Below are positions 45,491 through 54,630 of a stretch of DNA of 64,000 nt, piece by piece. The translations under genes and the position numbers were made by a program. Every line of letters begins with the position of its first letter. Position 1 is the stretch's first letter. The notes under the pieces were generated by a model. That model was given only the letters and a program-made list of their open reading frames with translations, was not told where the DNA came from and searched no databases. Location of the stretch: assembly GCF_937881195.1 (NCBI RefSeq), contig NZ_CALGFC010000017.1, positions 1 through 64,000 of the forward strand. The letters are read 5' to 3'. Origin of the DNA: an uncultured Methanobrevibacter sp. (lineage in GTDB: Archaea; Methanobacteriota; Methanobacteria; Methanobacteriales; Methanobacteriaceae).

Positions 45491-46348
45491 ATGATTCTAA
45501 CAGAATATAGAAAAGCAAAACTTAAAGACATAGCTTATGCCACCCTTTTTATATCAATTGGAACTGCAATAGGAGTTATTTCTCTTGTTTTATTTTATGC
45601 ATTCCATATAGCTATTTTTGGATTTAATCTAGGTCTTATTTTTTCCCCAATCATTGCAGGCATTAGTGAAACATATCTAGCAAAAAGATATTATGGAAAA
45701 ACAACTGGAGCTGTCAGTGCATTCATATTGTTCTTTATAACAGTATTCTATGGATTTATTTATATAAATAATAGTCTTGGATTGAATTTAATAACTGTTG
45801 GAAGTGCAGCAGTTATTTTACAAGCAGCTTTCCCCATATTCATCAATTATTTCTTAGTAGTGGTTCTTTTAGGAGTATTATCTTATACTTTAGGGATTTT
45901 CAAAAAATTCATTGACTATATACATATTTCTTTAAAAAAGTTGTACTATAAATTACGTGGAAAAGAATATGTTGAAGAGACAAGTGAAATGGATTATAAT
46001 CAAGATATGAAAAGAGTTGATGTAAATAACCTCGGAATTCTTTTTTTAACAATAGATTCAATTCAAAACGAAAATATAAAAAAGTTTAATGGAGTTTTTG
46101 AAGGAGAAATTTTAATACAAACAAAAAAATCATTAACAGAAAATAAGAAAATTAAAGATACTGAAGTGTTAATAAAAAACCTTGAAAAAGCAAAAGAACA
46201 AGCTATAATAAATTTATCTAATAATGCAAAAAATGCAGGTTGCAATAGTATTTTAGATTTAGAAATTCAATATGATACTTTGAGTACTCTTAAAGAAGAT
46301 AATATCCACATTGTTGCTCGTGGAACTGGTGTGGAATTGTCTAAATAA
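45491..46348 (+). CDS. Four-helix membrane protein with C-terminal YbjQ-like domain
   Basis: 285 residues. The first half has four membrane helices (about 18-42, 45-62, 75-95, 105-140). The C-terminal domain (about 180-285) mirrors the neighbouring YbjQ protein: Leu-Glu-Lys-Ala-Lys-Glu-Gln-Ala, Ala-x-x-Ala-Gly-Cys-Asn-Ser-Ile-Leu-Asp-Leu and Ile-Val-Ala-Arg-Gly-Thr-Gly-Val-Glu-Leu. This is a tandem pair, soluble YbjQ then membrane-bound YbjQ-like, 113 bases apart. The domain assignment rests on this comparison by eye. No ribosome-binding site is visible, so translation may be coupled or the start leaderless. Confidence 0.75.
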   Translation: MILTEYRKAKLKDIAYATLFISIGTAIGVISLVLFYAFHIAIFGFNLGLIFSPIIAGISETYLAKRYYGKTTGAVSAFILFFITVFYGFIYINNSLGLNLITVGSAAVILQAAFPIFINYFLVVVLLGVLSYTLGIFKKFIDYIHISLKKLYYKLRGKEYVEETSEMDYNQDMKRVDVNNLGILFLTIDSIQNENIKKFNGVFEGEILIQTKKSLTENKKIKDTEVLIKNLEKAKEQAIINLSNNAKNAGCNSILDLEIQYDTLSTLKEDNIHIVARGTGVELSK

Positions 46349-46397
46349 AATATTTATTAATTATTTATAATTAATTGAATTAATAACATCCAAATTA

Positions 46398-47393
46398 TTA
46401 AATCCCAAAAATATAAGATATCGGATCTAATCCTAACATTTTAATTCCCATATAAATTAATAAAATGGCAAAAATTTGATTTAATCTTTTTTCAGGAATT
46501 TTATATACTAATTTTGCTCCTAAATAAGCCATTGGGACTGAAAAAGTAATTATAACTCCAAAATTAACTAAACTAATATATCCTAAGGAATAAGGCAAAT
46601 TATTAACACCAAAACCAGAGAAGATATAAGATAATGTACCTCCTATAGCAGTTAACGATATAAAAATAGAAGATAATGCAATAGATTTTCTAAGTGAAAA
46701 TCCTAAAAAAATAAGTATTGGAACTAAAAACACTCCACCACCAATTCCAAGAAGGCCAGAAGAAAATCCAACTAATGTTCCAAATATAATAGAAAGTTTC
46801 AAACTGGGATTGGGATTATTTTCATTAATTTGATTATTTTCACATTCTAAATTATTATTTAGTTTTTTAAAATCATTATTTTCAATTGGAAAACTATTAT
46901 TTAACTTTTCATAATTATTATTTTCATTTTTAAGCATAGTATTCTCAAGTTCAGAATTATTACTAAATTTTTCAGAATTTTTAGAATTTATATTATTCTT
47001 ATTCTTTGATAAATTTCTACTAAAAATCATAAATATAGCTTTGAAAATAAGGAAAAATCCCAAAATGCTCCCAAGTATATCGAAAGGAAGATGTGAAGAT
47101 GTTATCCCTCCTAAAATACCTCCAAACATCCCAAATATTCCTAAAATAATTCCAATTTTTAATAAACCCTTAGATTCTCTTTGATGACTGTAAGCTCCAG
47201 ATATTGCAGTAGGAATAATAATTGCAAGACTTGTTCCAAGGGATATCCTTAAAGCTAAATCAGGATCAATGCCCATAGAAGTTAAAAGGAAATATTGAAG
47301 AGGGACCATTAAAAATCCTCCCCCAATGCCGAGTAATCCAGATAAGATTCCTGCGAAAATCCCAATAATCATTAATAAAATAATATACTCCAT
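46398..47393 (-). CDS. TauE/SafE family membrane transporter
   Basis: A 331-residue sulfite exporter/organosulfonate-type permease (formerly DUF81). Two internal repeats each start with the family element Gly-Leu-Leu-Gly-Ile-Gly-Gly-Gly (residues about 20-27 and 214-221), giving eight helices in all. The two halves are joined by an Asn/Lys/Glu-rich hydrophilic loop (about 130-197) built from repeated Leu-Asn-Asn/Glu-Asn-Asn units, longer than in standard members. Substrate is not readable; sulfonates or sulfite are typical. Convergent with the YbjQ pair. Confidence 0.88.
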   Translation of the reverse strand: MEYIILLMIIGIFAGILSGLLGIGGGFLMVPLQYFLLTSMGIDPDLALRISLGTSLAIIIPTAISGAYSHQRESKGLLKIGIILGIFGMFGGILGGITSSHLPFDILGSILGFFLIFKAIFMIFSRNLSKNKNNINSKNSEKFSNNSELENTMLKNENNNYEKLNNSFPIENNDFKKLNNNLECENNQINENNPNPSLKLSIIFGTLVGFSSGLLGIGGGVFLVPILIFLGFSLRKSIALSSIFISLTAIGGTLSYIFSGFGVNNLPYSLGYISLVNFGVIITFSVPMAYLGAKLVYKIPEKRLNQIFAILLIYMGIKMLGLDPISYIFGI

Positions 47394-47758
47394 AAAAAGA
47401 ATATTTACACCCCAAAATCTATATCAAAAATGGAAACATGTGAAAATATATGTATCTTTAGTTATATTAATTGTTTGATATTAAAAATAATTAAATTAGA
47501 TATTAAATTTTATTATATATTACTAACTTTTTAGAAAGTTACAAAAACCAATAGATGTTTATTAGATTACTAAATTATATAAGAGTCATAAACCAATATA
47601 ATTATAAAAATAATATTTAAAAAAATAATTAAAAAAATAATTAAAAAATCAGTTGAATAGTTAGATAAATTAAAAATAAGCTAATTTAAAAGGATTACTT
47701 GAAAATATACTTTTAAAAATTCTAATTGTAAAAATATTATAAATATAAGAGACCGAAC
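47394..47758. other. Divergent intergenic region
   Basis: Promoter region for the TauE gene and the rightward membrane protein gene. It is A/T-rich; AAAAAAATAATT-like units repeat near 47620-47650. Nothing else is recognised. Confidence 0.4.
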
Positions 47759-48949
47759 ATGAAAATAGATAAATATATTTTATTTGGAATTTTATTTATA
47801 TTTGTAGCCATATTAATCTTTTTTACAGATATTTTCAATCCATTTATAAGACCAATAACACATTTATTTTTAATGGGTTCTTCAAAAGGAAAAGACATAT
47901 TATTTTTCTTAATATTAGGTTTATTTTTAATATTAAGTCAATTATTTGAATATGACCATATTTTTAAAGAAAGCAAGCATATTAAAAAAATAAAATCTAG
48001 CAAAATTTCATCCATATTTAGATTAAATAATAACACTTACATAAAAATTTCATTAATTCTTATTATAGTTACATGCATTTGTGGACTTTTAATGGAATTA
48101 ATAATAAGATACCAACTAGGAATTTCCCCATTTACAATTTTTGTATCAATGGATCCTACTCCAACAACTACAAGCATATTACATTCACATATATACAAAT
48201 CGGTTATTGGAGGAGTTATTGGTTTTTTCCTTTCAATTATGTCTTTAGGAGTTCCTGTGGGCGTTAATACAGGAGATTCTTTATACCAATATGTTCCAAA
48301 AATAGCCAATATTATAATAATAATTTTACCAATAATATTTATAACACAATTAAATTCAATGAAAAACCGTTTAGATCCAAGTAGAATACTTTTAATATTT
48401 GCATCAACAATAGGACTAATTGGAATATTTGATGGAGGACTATTTTCAGTACCTTGTGCTGGAGCAATATATGGAATGCTACTTATATATTTTGATGGGG
48501 ATGCATTTGATTACTATGTATTAAAAATATTTAATAGTTTACATATAATTAATAAAGATGAAAAATATCTTGAAAATGTCAGAAATAAGGTTAATTTTTC
48601 CTATAGTGATATTAGAAGATTCATACCACATATTTTTTTAGCTTTAATAATTTTATCTGCTATCTCAATTGCAATAATTGGTACAGATACAGAAAACTAT
48701 AAAATTGAGATAATAAATCAAACAAATTCCATTTCAGAATTAAATAATAGTTTAAGCCAATATTCTGTTATATCTATTCAAAATAACGATGATAAAACTT
48801 TAATTTATATTTCTCCAAAATATAATGAAATGAAACTTCTCAATAATTTGACAAAATCACTTAAAAATCAGGGCGATGCATTTTCAATGAGCTGGAACTT
48901 TTATTCATACCTTCCTAGAAATAATACTAATTTAACCAAAAATATATAA
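47759..48949 (+). CDS. Multi-pass membrane protein of unknown function
   Basis: 396 residues with about seven hydrophobic helices (roughly 7-27, 41-59, 95-117, 145-168, 176-196, 210-232, 290-311) and a C-terminal soluble tail (about 312-396) rich in Asn and Ser. A conserved-looking loop near 128-140 contains Asp-Pro-Thr-Pro-Thr-Thr-Thr and Ser-His, and another has Asp-Gly-Gly-Leu-Phe-Ser-Val-Pro-Cys-Ala-Gly. These polar residues between helices suggest a catalytic or transport site. I do not recognise the family. It precedes the glycosyltransferase by 260 bases on the same strand and could serve glycan export, which is speculation. Confidence 0.7.
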   Translation: MKIDKYILFGILFIFVAILIFFTDIFNPFIRPITHLFLMGSSKGKDILFFLILGLFLILSQLFEYDHIFKESKHIKKIKSSKISSIFRLNNNTYIKISLILIIVTCICGLLMELIIRYQLGISPFTIFVSMDPTPTTTSILHSHIYKSVIGGVIGFFLSIMSLGVPVGVNTGDSLYQYVPKIANIIIIILPIIFITQLNSMKNRLDPSRILLIFASTIGLIGIFDGGLFSVPCAGAIYGMLLIYFDGDAFDYYVLKIFNSLHIINKDEKYLENVRNKVNFSYSDIRRFIPHIFLALIILSAISIAIIGTDTENYKIEIINQTNSISELNNSLSQYSVISIQNNDDKTLIYISPKYNEMKLLNNLTKSLKNQGDAFSMSWNFYSYLPRNNTNLTKNI

Positions 48950-49209
48950 TTTTGAAAGCATATAAAATATAAATATAAATTTAAGTAATATTATTAATAA
49001 CATAATTTAATTAAAAGTTAAATTTAATCATAGATCAAAAAAAGATAAATAAACTAAAAATTAAAATAAAAATAAAGATTGAATTTGAATAAAAATTGAA
49101 TTTAAATAATAAAATATAACTAAATATTAAAATAATAATAAATAGAACTAAAAATTATCTAAAATAATTAATTAAAATTATTAAAAATACTTAAAATAGT
49201 TTGATTAAA

Positions 49210-51339
49210 ATGAAGCTCAGTATTATTATCCCAACATATAACGAAGAAGAATATCTTCCTAAACTATTAAAAAGTATTAGATTACAGGAATTTGAAGATT
49301 ACGAAGTAATTGTAGCTGATGCTAACTCTTGCGACAATACTATTAAAATTGCCGAACATTATGGATGTATTGTAGTTGAAGGAGGAATGCCAGGAGTTGG
49401 AAGAAATAATGGAGCTAAAATTGCTAAAGGGGAAATACTATTATTTTTAGATTCTGATTTAGAACTCACCAATAATTATCTTATTGAAACAATCCACGAA
49501 TTTGAAAGTAATGATTTAGATATTGGAATTACACAAATAAATCCAATATCTGAAAAAAAAAGAGATAAAATTCTCCATGACTTAGCTAACTGGTTTATGA
49601 TAGCTTTTGAAAAGATAAAACCTCATGGAGCAGGATGTTATGGAATAATATGTAAAAGAGAACTTCATGAAAAATATAATGGTTTTGATGAAACACTGAC
49701 ATTTGGAGAAGATACTGATTATATTGAAAGAATAGGTAAAGATAATAAATTTAAAGTTCTAAGGAACCCCATAATTAATGTTTCAACACGTAGACTTGAA
49801 GAGGAAGGTTTAGGTAAACTAGCAATGCAATATGGTAAAAGTACATTTAATGACCTTAGAGGAATAAGAACTAGTGCTGAAGAATTAGAATATGGTTTTA
49901 ATCACTTTCCTAAAGATTCAATAGAAAAAGAAGACTTAATGGCTAAAATCAGGAAAATATCTGATAACCACTCCATAGTGAAAAGTGAAGATTTGGAATA
50001 TATGGATAAAAAAAGGATAGAAGATAGAAAAAGTATAGAAGATAAAAAAAGGATAGAATCTTCTATAAATAATAAGGAAAATAAAAACAAAGATTCTAAT
50101 AATAACAAAAAATACAATAATAAAAATAATTATAATAATTATAATAATAATATTAATAATAATATTAATAATAATAATATTAATAATAATGCCACTACTA
50201 TTAGTATCTATGAAAACAAAGAAAATAACTTAGAGATTATTAACACATCCCTTCAAAAAATTAATCAAAAGAAAAAGATATTTTATGCCGTGTGTGGGGA
50301 AGGAATGGGGCATGCTGTTAGAAGTGCAGTAATATTAGAAAAGCTAACAAAAGAAGAAAATAAAGACAAATATGAAATATACATATTTTCAAGTGATAGA
50401 GCATATAAATATTTGAATAGTAAGTTTGATAATGTATTCGAAATTGGTGGTTTTAATACCGTTTATGAAAATAATGAAGTAAAGAACAAAAGAACTTTAT
50501 TAAATGCAATTAAAACTACACCAAATAATTTAAAAGAAAATTATGGAATATTATTTAAAAAAGCTAGAGAAGTTAAACCAAATATAATAATATCTGATTT
50601 TGAAAATTATTCAAGTATTCTAAGTAAAATTATAAATGTTCCACTAATAAGTTTAGATAACATTCATATGATAACACAAACATTGGTAGATTATCCTCCT
50701 TATCATAGACAAGACATGTTAAAAGCAAAAAGTGTTATAAGATCATATATAATGAGGCCAAAAAGATACATTTTAACTAGTTATTTTTTCCCAAAAATAA
50801 AAAATCCTGATAAAGCAGTCATTTATCCCCCAGTAATAAGAGATAAAATAAAAAATCTTAAAACTAAATATGATGACTATATATTTGTTTATCAAACTAG
50901 TGATTCTAATAAAGAACTTATAAAAACACTAAAAGAATTTGATGAAAAATTCATAGTATATGGATTTAATAAAGAAGGAAATGAGGAAAATTTAACTTTT
51001 AGAAAATTTAATGAAGATAAAATATATGATGATATGTGCAATGCAAAAGCAGTGATTAGTAATGGTGGTTTTACCTTAATAAGTGAAGCTATCTATCTAA
51101 AAAAACCTATATATAGTATCCCCGCTATAGGAAATTTTGAACAACTACTTAATGGATTTTATATAGATAAATTAGGATATGGCGAAATGCATGAAAAAAT
51201 TAATGTTTCAACACTAAAAAGTTTTCTAAATAATTTAAAAAAATACCAAAAAAATCTTTATAATATTAAAAATAGTGATAATTCCGAAATAATTCAAGAA
51301 TTAGAGAGATCTATTGAAATATTTTCAAAAAAATACTAA
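49210..51339 (+). CDS. Fused family 2 glycosyltransferase and MJ1255-type glycosyltransferase
   Basis: 709 residues in two enzyme domains. Residues about 1-240 form a GT-A family 2 transferase: Ile-Ile-Pro-Thr-Tyr-Asn-Glu-Glu, Ala-Asp-Ala-Asn-Ser and Asp-Ser-Asp near 81-83. Residues about 355-709 form a GT-B transferase with Gly-Glu-Gly-Met-Gly-His-Ala and Ser-Asn-Gly-Gly-Phe-Thr-Leu-Ile-Ser-Glu-Ala, as in MJ1255-like UDP-GlcNAc transferases. They are joined by a linker (about 255-345) of Lys/Glu/Ile repeats followed by a near-homopolymer of Asn and Tyr/Ile. ATG 49210 is chosen over TTG 49201. Both domains probably build surface glycans or glycolipids. Confidence 0.87.
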   Translation: MKLSIIIPTYNEEEYLPKLLKSIRLQEFEDYEVIVADANSCDNTIKIAEHYGCIVVEGGMPGVGRNNGAKIAKGEILLFLDSDLELTNNYLIETIHEFESNDLDIGITQINPISEKKRDKILHDLANWFMIAFEKIKPHGAGCYGIICKRELHEKYNGFDETLTFGEDTDYIERIGKDNKFKVLRNPIINVSTRRLEEEGLGKLAMQYGKSTFNDLRGIRTSAEELEYGFNHFPKDSIEKEDLMAKIRKISDNHSIVKSEDLEYMDKKRIEDRKSIEDKKRIESSINNKENKNKDSNNNKKYNNKNNYNNYNNNINNNINNNNINNNATTISIYENKENNLEIINTSLQKINQKKKIFYAVCGEGMGHAVRSAVILEKLTKEENKDKYEIYIFSSDRAYKYLNSKFDNVFEIGGFNTVYENNEVKNKRTLLNAIKTTPNNLKENYGILFKKAREVKPNIIISDFENYSSILSKIINVPLISLDNIHMITQTLVDYPPYHRQDMLKAKSVIRSYIMRPKRYILTSYFFPKIKNPDKAVIYPPVIRDKIKNLKTKYDDYIFVYQTSDSNKELIKTLKEFDEKFIVYGFNKEGNEENLTFRKFNEDKIYDDMCNAKAVISNGGFTLISEAIYLKKPIYSIPAIGNFEQLLNGFYIDKLGYGEMHEKINVSTLKSFLNNLKKYQKNLYNIKNSDNSEIIQELERSIEIFSKKY

Positions 51340-51548
51340 AAAACTGTTTTAAAAATCAGAAAAATTAATAATTAAATTAAAAAATAAAATATATTAAAAA
51401 ATTATTAATATATAATCTTAAAAATAGCTAAAAAATGACTTGAAAAGCTAAAACAATTTAAATAATAATTTTAAATAATTAAAAAATAATTAAATAGCTA
51501 AAAAGTATAAAATAGCTAAAAAGTAACTTGAAGATTCAAAAAATAAAA

Positions 51549-52481
51549 TTAAAGAGTTACACCCATTTCAAGTTGTTCTGTAAGTTCTTTATATCTATTT
51601 CTTATTGTAACTTCAGTAACCCCAGCAATATCTGCAACATCCCTTTGAGTTTTTCTCTCACCCAAAAGAACTGAAGCAATATACAATGCAGCAGCAGCCA
51701 CACCAGTAGGACCCCTACCAGAAGTAAGTCCTTTTTCCATAGCTTTTTCAATTATTTCAATAGCTCTTGATTGTACTTCACCAGAAAGGCCAAGTTCACT
51801 TGCAAATCTTGGAACATAGTCCACAGGAGAAGTAGGAGGTAATTTTATATTTAGTTCCCTAGTTAAGAATCTGTAAGTTCTTCCAACTTCTTTTTTACTT
51901 ACTCTTGAAACTTCAGCTATTTCATCAAGAGTACGTGGAACATTACATCTTCTACATGCTGCATAAAGAGAAGCTGCTACAACGCCTTCTATACTACGGC
52001 CTCTAATTAATTTATTTTCTACTGCACTTCTATAAACAACAGAAGCTGCCTCTCGAACACTTCTTGGAAGACCTAATCTTGAAGAATCCCTATCAAGTTC
52101 ACTTAAAGCAAATGCTAGATTTCTCTCTGTAGCCCCAGAGATTCTAATCTTTCTTTGCCATTTTCTTAACCTATACCATTGAGCCCTATTTCTTGCAGGA
52201 ATATCTCTACCATATATATCCTTATTCCTCCAATCAATCATAGTACTTAAACCTTTATCATGTATAGTATAAGTAATTGGAGCACCTACTCTAGTACGTT
52301 TATCTCTTTGTTCATGATCAAATGCTCTCCATTCTGGACCCATATCTACAAGATTTTCATCAATAACAAGTCCACAACTAGCACAGACAACTTCAGCCCT
52401 CTCATAATCCCCAATGAGATTTTCTGATCCACATTCAGGACATTTATTTTGTTTTTCTGTATCAGAAACATCATCCTGCAT
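51549..52481 (-). CDS. tfb: Transcription initiation factor TFB
   Basis: A 310-residue archaeal TFIIB that bridges TBP and RNA polymerase. The zinc ribbon is near residues 14-36 (Cys-Pro-Glu-Cys ... Cys-Ala-Ser-Cys), followed by the B-finger and two cyclin folds (about 115-205, 210-300) with a C-terminal HTH that reads the BRE. ATG 52481 has no ribosome-binding site. The frame stays open upstream for more than 23 codons to a strong site GGGG (52558-52561, minus strand) spaced seven bases from an ACG at 52550, so translation might begin upstream with a non-standard codon. Confidence 0.96.
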   Translation of the reverse strand: MQDDVSDTEKQNKCPECGSENLIGDYERAEVVCASCGLVIDENLVDMGPEWRAFDHEQRDKRTRVGAPITYTIHDKGLSTMIDWRNKDIYGRDIPARNRAQWYRLRKWQRKIRISGATERNLAFALSELDRDSSRLGLPRSVREAASVVYRSAVENKLIRGRSIEGVVAASLYAACRRCNVPRTLDEIAEVSRVSKKEVGRTYRFLTRELNIKLPPTSPVDYVPRFASELGLSGEVQSRAIEIIEKAMEKGLTSGRGPTGVAAAALYIASVLLGERKTQRDVADIAGVTEVTIRNRYKELTEQLEMGVTL

Positions 52482-53046
52482 TCTTTTTTTTGCAGAAACA
52501 TTTTCTATAGGTTTTCTTTCAGAAAACTTAGTTTTTACTTCTTCTTTCGTGCTATTACCCCGTATTAGTTTATTATTAATTATTTTTAATTAAAAATTAT
52601 AATATTTATTGATTAAAAATTAAATCAACTTTTATAATATTAATTATTAAATTAAAATCTTTGATTAATCATTAATTTAAGAATAGATAATTTAAAAATA
52701 TGTTAAATTAAATCATTATTATTTGTTAATTTAAAAAACTTATTAATATAAAAAATTTTATTTAAAAAAATTTTCAATAATTTTAATAATAATAATAATA
52801 ATAATTCTAATTATTTATTAATTCAAAAAAATTGAATATTACATTCTAAATAAAATCAAATAAGTTAGAATAATTAAAATAATTAAATAAGTTAGAATAA
52901 TTAAATTTAATTAAATTATAAGATAAATTAACTATAAACCTAAATAAAGTGTTTAATTTTTAAATTAGAAAGCCATTATAAACAAATATGATTAAATAAA
53001 ATTATATTTCTATACAGTAATCTTATAATGATATTGTTTACATCAG
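52482..53046. other. Region between gar1 and tfb
   Basis: A/T-rich, with an ATA/ATT run near 52790-52805 and a repeated AATTAAATAAGTTAGAAT unit near 52850-52905. The minus-strand GGGG at 52558-52561 is the only strong translation signal and may belong to an extended tfb (see findings). Confidence 0.5.
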
Positions 53047-53421
53047 TCAATTGTTTCTTCTAGTATTTTTATTCCTTTTTTTGTTTTTATTATTAGTATT
53101 TTTACTTCGTTTATTATTTTTTCTATTTTTAGTTTTAACATTACTTTTTTTATGTCTATTCTTGCTGAATTTTCTATTTTTAGGATTTTCAGAAACATAT
53201 AAATCTTCACCAATTGAATCTCTAAATTCATCAAGATTAAAAGACTTAAAAATCCCTACTGAAATATATGGCTCTTTTGTAGGTCCAAAAACATTTATAA
53301 TTTTGCCTATTTTATTTTTATCTTTATTAAAAACAGAAGCCCCAGAAGGAGGTGACTGTGAAGACCTAGCTATTAATCTTCCAGAGTTAGATATGTGAGA
53401 AATATTTCCTAAAAACTTCAT
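53047..53421 (-). CDS. gar1: H/ACA RNP protein Gar1
   Basis: A 124-residue Gar1, a subunit of the H/ACA ribonucleoprotein that makes pseudouridine in rRNA. The beta-barrel core covers about 1-75: Gly-Asn-Ile-Ser-His at the start, Ile-Gly-Lys-Ile-Ile-Asn-Val-Phe-Gly-Pro-Thr-Lys-Glu-Pro-Tyr in the middle. The C-terminal 45 residues are a Lys/Arg/Asn-rich tail, reminiscent of the basic tails that bind RNA. gar1 next to tfb is a conserved pair in Euryarchaeota, here separated by 565 bases. Confidence 0.92.
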   Translation of the reverse strand: MKFLGNISHISNSGRLIARSSQSPPSGASVFNKDKNKIGKIINVFGPTKEPYISVGIFKSFNLDEFRDSIGEDLYVSENPKNRKFSKNRHKKSNVKTKNRKNNKRSKNTNNKNKKRNKNTRRNN

Positions 53422-53749
53422 AAAATCAAACTTAAAAATAAATAATTATTATATCACACATATAATATACATTTTATCATATATAAATCTTCCGATAGTA
53501 TTATATATAATTAATGTTAATTATTTAAATATATTTCTATTTAATTAAAACCAAAAAGACTTATTTTAAGATGTCAAATATCAAATAGTTTACAATTATA
53601 ATGTCATTTAATAAAAAAACACAAAATACTATTAATGATTAATATAAACAATTAATAAAATACAATTAAAATAACAATATATCAAATGAAAAAAAAATTT
53701 TAATAAATAAAATAAATTAAACCTATTTATTTATTAAATATATACAAAT
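53422..53749. other. Intergenic region upstream of gar1
   Basis: A/T-rich spacer between two leftward genes (gatD and gar1). A TATA-like stretch (TTATATATG on the minus strand near 53480) lies 60 bases before gar1. Nothing else seen. Confidence 0.4.
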
Positions 53750-54529
53750 TTATGAAGTATTCATTAACCTATTTTTCATTATGTTATGTGCATTTATTTC
53801 AATAGTATCATCTATCGCATTTAAAGATGAAATATTCTCAGTTAAATAATCAACATCATAATTATTCTTCAAAGCATTTAATATCATATAATCGGCAATA
53901 TGGGGATTTTTAGGCAATATTGGTCCATGTAGATAGCTACCAATAAAATTCTTGTAAACCAAACCCTCTTTTCCATCTTCACCATTATTTCCAAAACCTA
54001 TTTTAACATCCCCAAGAGGATCATATTTATGATAAGTTCTTCCTCCATGATTTTCAAACCCAATAATGTCACTTAAATCATGATTTTGCTTTAAATTAAA
54101 TGCCATATCTAATTTTAAATTATTTGAAATCAATATATCTCCAATAAGTCTCTCTTTTTTACTTATGGTTTCCATTTCAAAGATTTCAAGGCAAGAAATT
54201 TTTTCATTATAAGGATTAATATAATAATTACCAAAAATTTGATAACTACCACAAATAGCTAAAAGAGGTTTTCCCTCCTCAATAAAATTCTCTAAAGAGT
54301 TTCTATGATTAAGAATATGATTTGAAATAATATTTTGTCCACTATCAGACCCTCCACCAATGAAAATCATATCTGAATCTTCAAGAGATATTTCTTTATC
54401 AATTGTAAAATTTTTGATGTTAATATCGATTCCTCTCCATTCACATCTCTTTTTAATACATATCAGATTACCCATATCCCCATATGTATTTAAAATATCA
54501 GGATACATATTAACTACTTCAAGTTTCAT
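53750..54529 (-). CDS. gatD: GatD-type glutamine amidotransferase, lipid II isoglutaminyl synthase-like
   Basis: A 259-residue class-I glutaminase related to CobB/CobQ. The nucleophile Cys is in Leu-Ala-Ile-Cys-Gly-Ser-Tyr near residue 94, and the His is in Tyr-Leu-His-Gly-Pro near 186. It opens with Tyr-Pro-Asp-Ile-Leu-Asn-Thr-Tyr-Gly-Asp-x-Gly-Asn, typical of GatD. In bacteria GatD feeds ammonia to MurT to amidate peptidoglycan stem Glu. The murT homologue lies directly upstream, so the pair probably amidates a pseudomurein precursor peptide (inference). AGGAT precedes the ATG. Confidence 0.9.
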   Translation of the reverse strand: MKLEVVNMYPDILNTYGDMGNLICIKKRCEWRGIDINIKNFTIDKEISLEDSDMIFIGGGSDSGQNIISNHILNHRNSLENFIEEGKPLLAICGSYQIFGNYYINPYNEKISCLEIFEMETISKKERLIGDILISNNLKLDMAFNLKQNHDLSDIIGFENHGGRTYHKYDPLGDVKIGFGNNGEDGKEGLVYKNFIGSYLHGPILPKNPHIADYMILNALKNNYDVDYLTENISSLNAIDDTIEINAHNIMKNRLMNTS

Positions 54530-54555
54530 ATTACTAATCCTTATTTTATAGACAT

Positions 54556-54624
54556 TTATTATTATTATTATTATTATTATGCATAATTATGATTATGAAT
54601 TATGATTATGATTATGATTATGAC
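54556..54624. repeat. Microsatellite between gatD and murT
   Basis: About eight copies of ATT (54556-54580) followed by ATTATG/GATTAT repeats to 54624. They fill the 100-base gap between two genes that probably share a transcript. Confidence 0.85.
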
Positions 54625-54630
54625 TAATTA

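Noticed and set aside
53043..53398. Leucine/phenylalanine-rich frames on both strands over gar1
   Set aside because: They are shadows of the Lys/Arg/Asn-rich tail of Gar1 read in other frames.
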